Source of the DNA: Acephala macrosclerotiorum | Lineage: Eukaryota > Ascomycota > Leotiomycetes > Helotiales > Mollisiaceae | Assembly (NCBI GenBank): GCA_014904845.1 | Contig: MU119469.1 | Coordinates: 1 to 64,000 of the forward strand | Length of the DNA stretch: 64,000 nucleotides | Direction of reading: 5' to 3' | Shown: piece by piece, positions 60,607 to 64,000 of the stretch | Position numbering within the stretch: position 1 is the first letter of the stretch | Layout: each line of letters starts with the position of its first letter | Notes under the pieces: model-generated | What the model saw: the letters and a program-made list of their open reading frames with translations, nothing else | The model's database searches: none | Told to the model about the DNA's origin: nothing | Program-made: the position numbers and the translations under genes

Positions 60607-61202
60607 ATGAAACAAGTATCCATCCAAGAATTCTCCGCCCTCCCAGCAAAAGAACGTTCCCGCTCCATCAAATATCACCGACTCCATCTTCCAGATTCAA
60701 CCTGGGGATTTGCCATCTTCCGCACTGTATGCACCGCAGAATCCAACCTCAAATGGGGCTTCGTTCTCGAAAAATTGAATGCATGTGTGCATTTTGAATT
60801 TCGTTATGGCCTCGAGGAGGGATTGGATCCGGAACCGAATGATGTTGTTGCTGATACATTCGAGAATATGGTTTTCGACGACGAGGCGAAGTTCAACAAT
60901 GCTAGCCTGGATGTCATCAGAGAGACTTTTCGTGCGTGGGCGAGGGAGAGAGGAAATAGGAACGGGATGTGGGCAAAGTGTGTCTTGTTATCGACGAGGA
61001 CGTTTTCAGAGCGTTGGTCGATGCGCCAGATCTGTCCGAGTATACGAGCGGGGTATTTATTAAGGTGGTGGATCGTGTTAACTATGCTGAGGATTCGCAT
61101 CCGGAGTATGAGGGGTGGGTTAAAGCGAAAGTGGGTGAGCTGTGGAGGGTGTATCAAATTATGAGTGCGAGTATGGGGTTAGGGACGAGGTGTGAGGTGT
61201 GA
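60607..61202 (+). CDS. fungal conserved-type hypothetical protein, apparent frameshift
   Basis: Two phases join at about 60967-60971. Frame one (from 60607) gives MKQVSIQEFSALPAKERSR and, near its end, GNRNGMW; frame two continues GKVCLVIDEDVFRAL and runs to TGA at 61200. They fit together as one protein of about 198 residues if a G is missing from the GTGGG run. The pattern (FAIFRTVCTAESNLKW, then a CLVIDEDVF strand, then FIKVVD and YEGWVKA) matches a widespread uncharacterised fungal family. No signal peptide or catalytic motif. Either a base-call error or a recent pseudogene. Confidence 0.6.
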
Positions 61203-62369
61203 GGTGGGGATGGGTGTCTCTGGTTTGAGTGATGATCAGAGACTGGAGGAATGCTCAACGTTTGGGTTATCCTCAGTCGCTTGGGACATTCGAGTCAGCG
61301 TTACCTGCGGGTTTGTTTTATATTTTGTCTCCCGAACGTGGACGTTTCTACTCATCAGGCTGGAAGTCAGGATGAGGTTTGACTATGAGGAATAAAATTT
61401 GACATGGAGAAGGAGGAGTAGCTGCACCTTGTAATCTGACTAGGTCTATCACTCCGATGAGAAACGGTAGAGTACATCTTGGGCCGTGGGAGACTCAGTC
61501 CCAGCTTTAACATCATTGAGATTGAGGAAAGCGCTTTTGTATTCTGCGTCTTTAGCTGCGAGGTTTATTTGGGAAGGGTTTGAGGTACGGTATATGGTAC
61601 TTAGGAGCATGGACAAGAAGGATAAGAGGGCGTGTAAGAAAGGACAATCATGGCGGCCGATGAGGTTTTCGTTGAAGAAGCTTTCAATGGGATGTGAGAC
61701 AAGAGTTTTGTGAGGAAAAAGAACTCCTCAAGTGGACCCGCAATTATGAACAGGAAGGACTTTTGGAGATGAAGCAAATTCTTATTCTGATCAATGTGAG
61801 AAATTTTGGAACTGGAGGCGTTTCGCGGGAAAGGATACTCAGACAACAGCTCCAAGACCTCCCCCGCCCGGAAAGCCATGCCGCCAACTTTTACCATTTC
61901 TCCGAAGCAGTACTCTCGATTTAATTTCCTTCGCCATAATCGGTCGGATGCCTTTTGCAAGTGAGCAACCGATGAGAAATATTGACACTCACTGCCTTGG
62001 CACGAAGGGAAGTGGCACAAAAAGTTGTAAAACCATGCATTGTGAATTCCATGCAATCAGATCAGTTATGATCCCCACCGAATAAAAACCAACTTCAGGT
62101 CTATGCACTCCTTTCCGAAACCCCAACGCCATGCCGTGCAGCTATCACTTAAAACTACTTAGCTGTCATGATCTGCTATTTTCCAGGGAAAGTCTTACTC
62201 ACATCAATTGTCTTCCCATATCAATCTCGCTATAAGTCGTACCCACCACACTAGCCATCGAAGGTCATCGCCAGCGCTCTCTCCACCAGAGCGGTAAACC
62301 TACTCCCTGGTATCCCAACCTAGAGACCCGAATATCGGAGTCAGCATTTCTATTTCGGGGATTCCAAAG
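61203..62369. other. intergenic, nothing recognised
   Basis: Convergent 3' flanks of the hypothetical gene and the phosphoribosyltransferase gene. Two overlapping frames on opposite strands near 61600-62050 show no family features. Confidence 0.4.
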
Positions 62370-63291
62370 CTACGAGTCCAATGCCCCAGGGCATTTGAAA
62401 GATTCACAACCCTCAAAAGGAAAAACGGGAGAATGATCTCTCTCGTAAAGCAACTCACCTCCAGGAACCTTCCTAAGCAATGGACTCTCAAAGACCCACT
62501 CAACCTTATCCTCTCGATCCATACCAAGCACATCTCTCCATCTCTCGCTCTGCTTCATCAAGACCCCAACCGCCAAGATCTCAGCACCCACCTTCTCACT
62601 CTCAAGAAAGTCCCAGCTAGCCTTCAGGGTCTTGCCAGAGGAGACAGCATCATCGATAAGCACCGCCTTCTTGCCTTTGATTATATCAACCATGTTTGGA
62701 TCAAGATAGAGTTTCTTAAGACCATCGGGAGAGGTGATGGATGAGGTTTCGGTAGAGAGGTAGTCGGTGTACCAAAACTTACGAGAGTAGCCAAGGGGGA
62801 CGTAACGATCTGCAAATTCCCGTTAGCCGCACAGCACTTTTTGGAGCGAAAAGTATTGAAAATGATTGTGGAAGGGCTTACTGAAACCCAAGCTCTTCGC
62901 AACGATAGGAGCAAGAGTGAGACCAAGAGTAGGCAAGCCAATGACAACCTCAGCATCGTAGTCCTTGACAATGTTAGCGAGCATGGCTCCAAGCTCATCA
63001 GCGACGTCGATGGCTGCTTGGTTGAGGATCAGAGAGGCGACGGCTTCGTTGGGGTTGTTAGTCATGGGTCGGATTGGGAGGACTAGAGTTCGGCCGTCTG
63101 GGAGGCGTGCTGGATAGCCGTATCTCCATGGTGCTGGGGTGGGATAATCGACTGGGAGGATCTCTTGCCACTGAAGTTTATGGAGTCAGCTTCAATTGAA
63201 GGTAAAGAGAATCTAGCGATTGGAAAATCCAGGAGGACTAACTTACGTATTGAGTGGTAGGCTCAGTGAAGTGGGTATTTTGACCTGCCAT
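62370..63291 (-). CDS. phosphoribosyltransferase-domain protein (type I PRTase fold)
   Basis: Three exons (63291-63247, 63170-62882, 62809-62370) give 257 residues; introns are 76 and 72 nt. The PRPP-binding loop is the classic acidic pair in KAVLIDDAVSSGKT (about residues 155-168). AEVVIGLPTLGLTLAPIVAKSLG (about 85-107) is the usual first strand-helix. The N-terminus (WQEILPVDYPTPAPWRYGYPARLPDGRTLVLPIR) resembles fungal adenine-phosphoribosyltransferase-like proteins. Expected cytosolic; base specificity cannot be told. The C-terminus (VPGGELLYERDHSPVFPFEG) is a family extension. Start is the first ATG of the frame and opens with MAGQNTHFTEP. Confidence 0.85.
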
Positions 63292-63330
63292 CTTGACTTC
63301 TGGACTTGTGCACGTGGATTTTCATCTGAA

Positions 63331-63360
63331 GGTGGTTGGAGGTGGTTAGAGGTGGTTAGC
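63331..63360. repeat. short tandem decamer, three copies
   Basis: GGTGGTTGGA, GGTGGTTAGA and GGTGGTTAGC follow one another without spacing. They lie 40-70 bases upstream of the phosphoribosyltransferase start, so probably in its 5' leader or core promoter. Confidence 0.6.
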
Positions 63361-63798
63361 GAAAGAGAAAGAGAACGTGAAGAGAATGTGATGAGGTCGT
63401 GACTTTTTACGTGGATAGTCTGTCAAAAGTCAGCTAAGAAAGGCGAGCGGCTGATGAAAGAGGAAGGGGAGGTGACCGGGTTGTGCTTGTAGCCTTGTAT
63501 AGTTGACTAGCCCGATTTGGCAAGCGCCAAAGGTCAAAGGTGGGGGTTAATGCGGAGTGTGGAAGTGAGGGTTTGAAAGATGTGAGAATTAGATGTGAAG
63601 ACAAGGGCCTGATCTGGATGGTGAAAGAGCGAAAGTCTGTGGAAGTTTGAGTATTTCTGAAATTCAGAGTGAGCGTCAAAGAACGGACAATTAGCGGAAG
63701 AGATTGTTTGTTGACCACGATTCCGAAAGACAGCGAGGAATGATGGCCAACTCGCTACTCTTATAGCCACACTACTGAATTTAAGTCCTACGTCTGAT

Positions 63799-64000
63799 TT
63801 AGGCAAGGGAGCTACCCGAATCGTAACTCAACACAGCTCTGTATCGTACTTTGCCAGCTTCAAGTGCATCCAAAGCTTGAGTCAATCCTTCCTCGGTCAT
63901 TGGAAACTCTTCGATCCAAGGTCTTATATTATGTCGAGCTGCGAAAGTGAGAGCATCAACATGGTTTCGACGAGAAGCCTCAGTACTGCCACTGCAAATT
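63799..64000 (-). CDS. zinc-type alcohol dehydrogenase, C-terminal part (cut by window edge)
   Basis: The last 66 codons of a minus-strand gene that runs off the window. They read GSTEASRRNHVDALTFAARH, then IRPWIEEFPMTEEGLTQALD and LEAGKVRYRAVLS, the usual C-terminus of fungal cinnamyl/mannitol-type zinc alcohol dehydrogenases of the MDR superfamily. The catalytic and cofactor-binding parts lie beyond base 64000, so subgroup and activity cannot be judged. Stop TAA at 63799-63801. No intron is seen in this part. Confidence 0.85.
   Translation of the reverse strand, partial: ICSGSTEASRRNHVDALTFAARHNIRPWIEEFPMTEEGLTQALDALEAGKVRYRAVLSYDSGSSLA

Noticed and set aside
61601..62056. 151-codon minus-strand frame between hypothetical gene and phosphoribosyltransferase gene
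   Set aside because: Composition is irregular, no motif or membrane pattern is consistent, and an opposite-strand frame of similar quality overlaps it.

Overview
The window looks like euchromatic DNA from a filamentous ascomycete (Pezizomycotina; Leotiomycetes is my guess, not shown). Nearly every gene is broken by short GT-AG introns of about 46-135 nt with CTAAC/CTGAC-like branch sites. The families are typical of moulds: a Zn2Cys6 regulator, three MFS transporters, an ABCC pump, a P450, a salicylate-hydroxylase-like monooxygenase and a DUF4045-gelsolin protein. I saw no operons, CRISPR arrays, convincing tRNA genes or intact transposons. Exon joins were worked out by hand; each multi-exon gene called intact gives a total length divisible by three.

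Layout. 0-9 kb: low-complexity hypothetical frames, a Gfo/Idh/MocA oxidoreductase (2.7-3.8 kb) and a five-exon gene for a secreted-face Cys-rich, six-helix membrane protein (6.5-8.1 kb). 9-16 kb: a possible decayed frame, a DAO-type FAD oxidoreductase and two tandem paralogues of an unrecognised family, one clearly broken. 16.6-24 kb: a prolidase converges on a GNAT-like acetyltransferase gene; between them lies a degenerate minisatellite, and upstream of the acetyltransferase are a degenerate ~160-200 bp tandem repeat and three decayed copies of its N-terminal coding module. 24.7-31 kb: ARL2-type GTPase and a 1613-residue DUF4045/gelsolin protein. 31.8-43.8 kb: Zn2Cys6 factor, TRI12-like MFS, DHA1 MFS, FAD monooxygenase and P450, a plausible small catabolic or secondary-metabolism cluster. 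44-47 kb: histidine acid phosphatase with an apparent frameshift and a methyltransferase pseudogene. 47-49.7 kb: Drs1-type DEAD-box helicase. 51.4-58.8 kb: ABCC transporter and another DHA1 MFS. 60.6-64 kb: frameshifted hypothetical gene, a phosphoribosyltransferase-domain protein and the 3' end of a zinc alcohol dehydrogenase.

How the genes may work together: housekeeping genes (ARL2, Drs1, prolidase, gelsolin protein) are mixed with accessory genes. The only stretch suggesting a joint pathway is 31.8-43.8 kb, where one regulator, two exporters or importers and two oxygenases are adjacent. Several loci carry Trp-to-stop codons or single-base deletions, so local gene decay (possibly RIP-like mutation) or assembly error should be considered.
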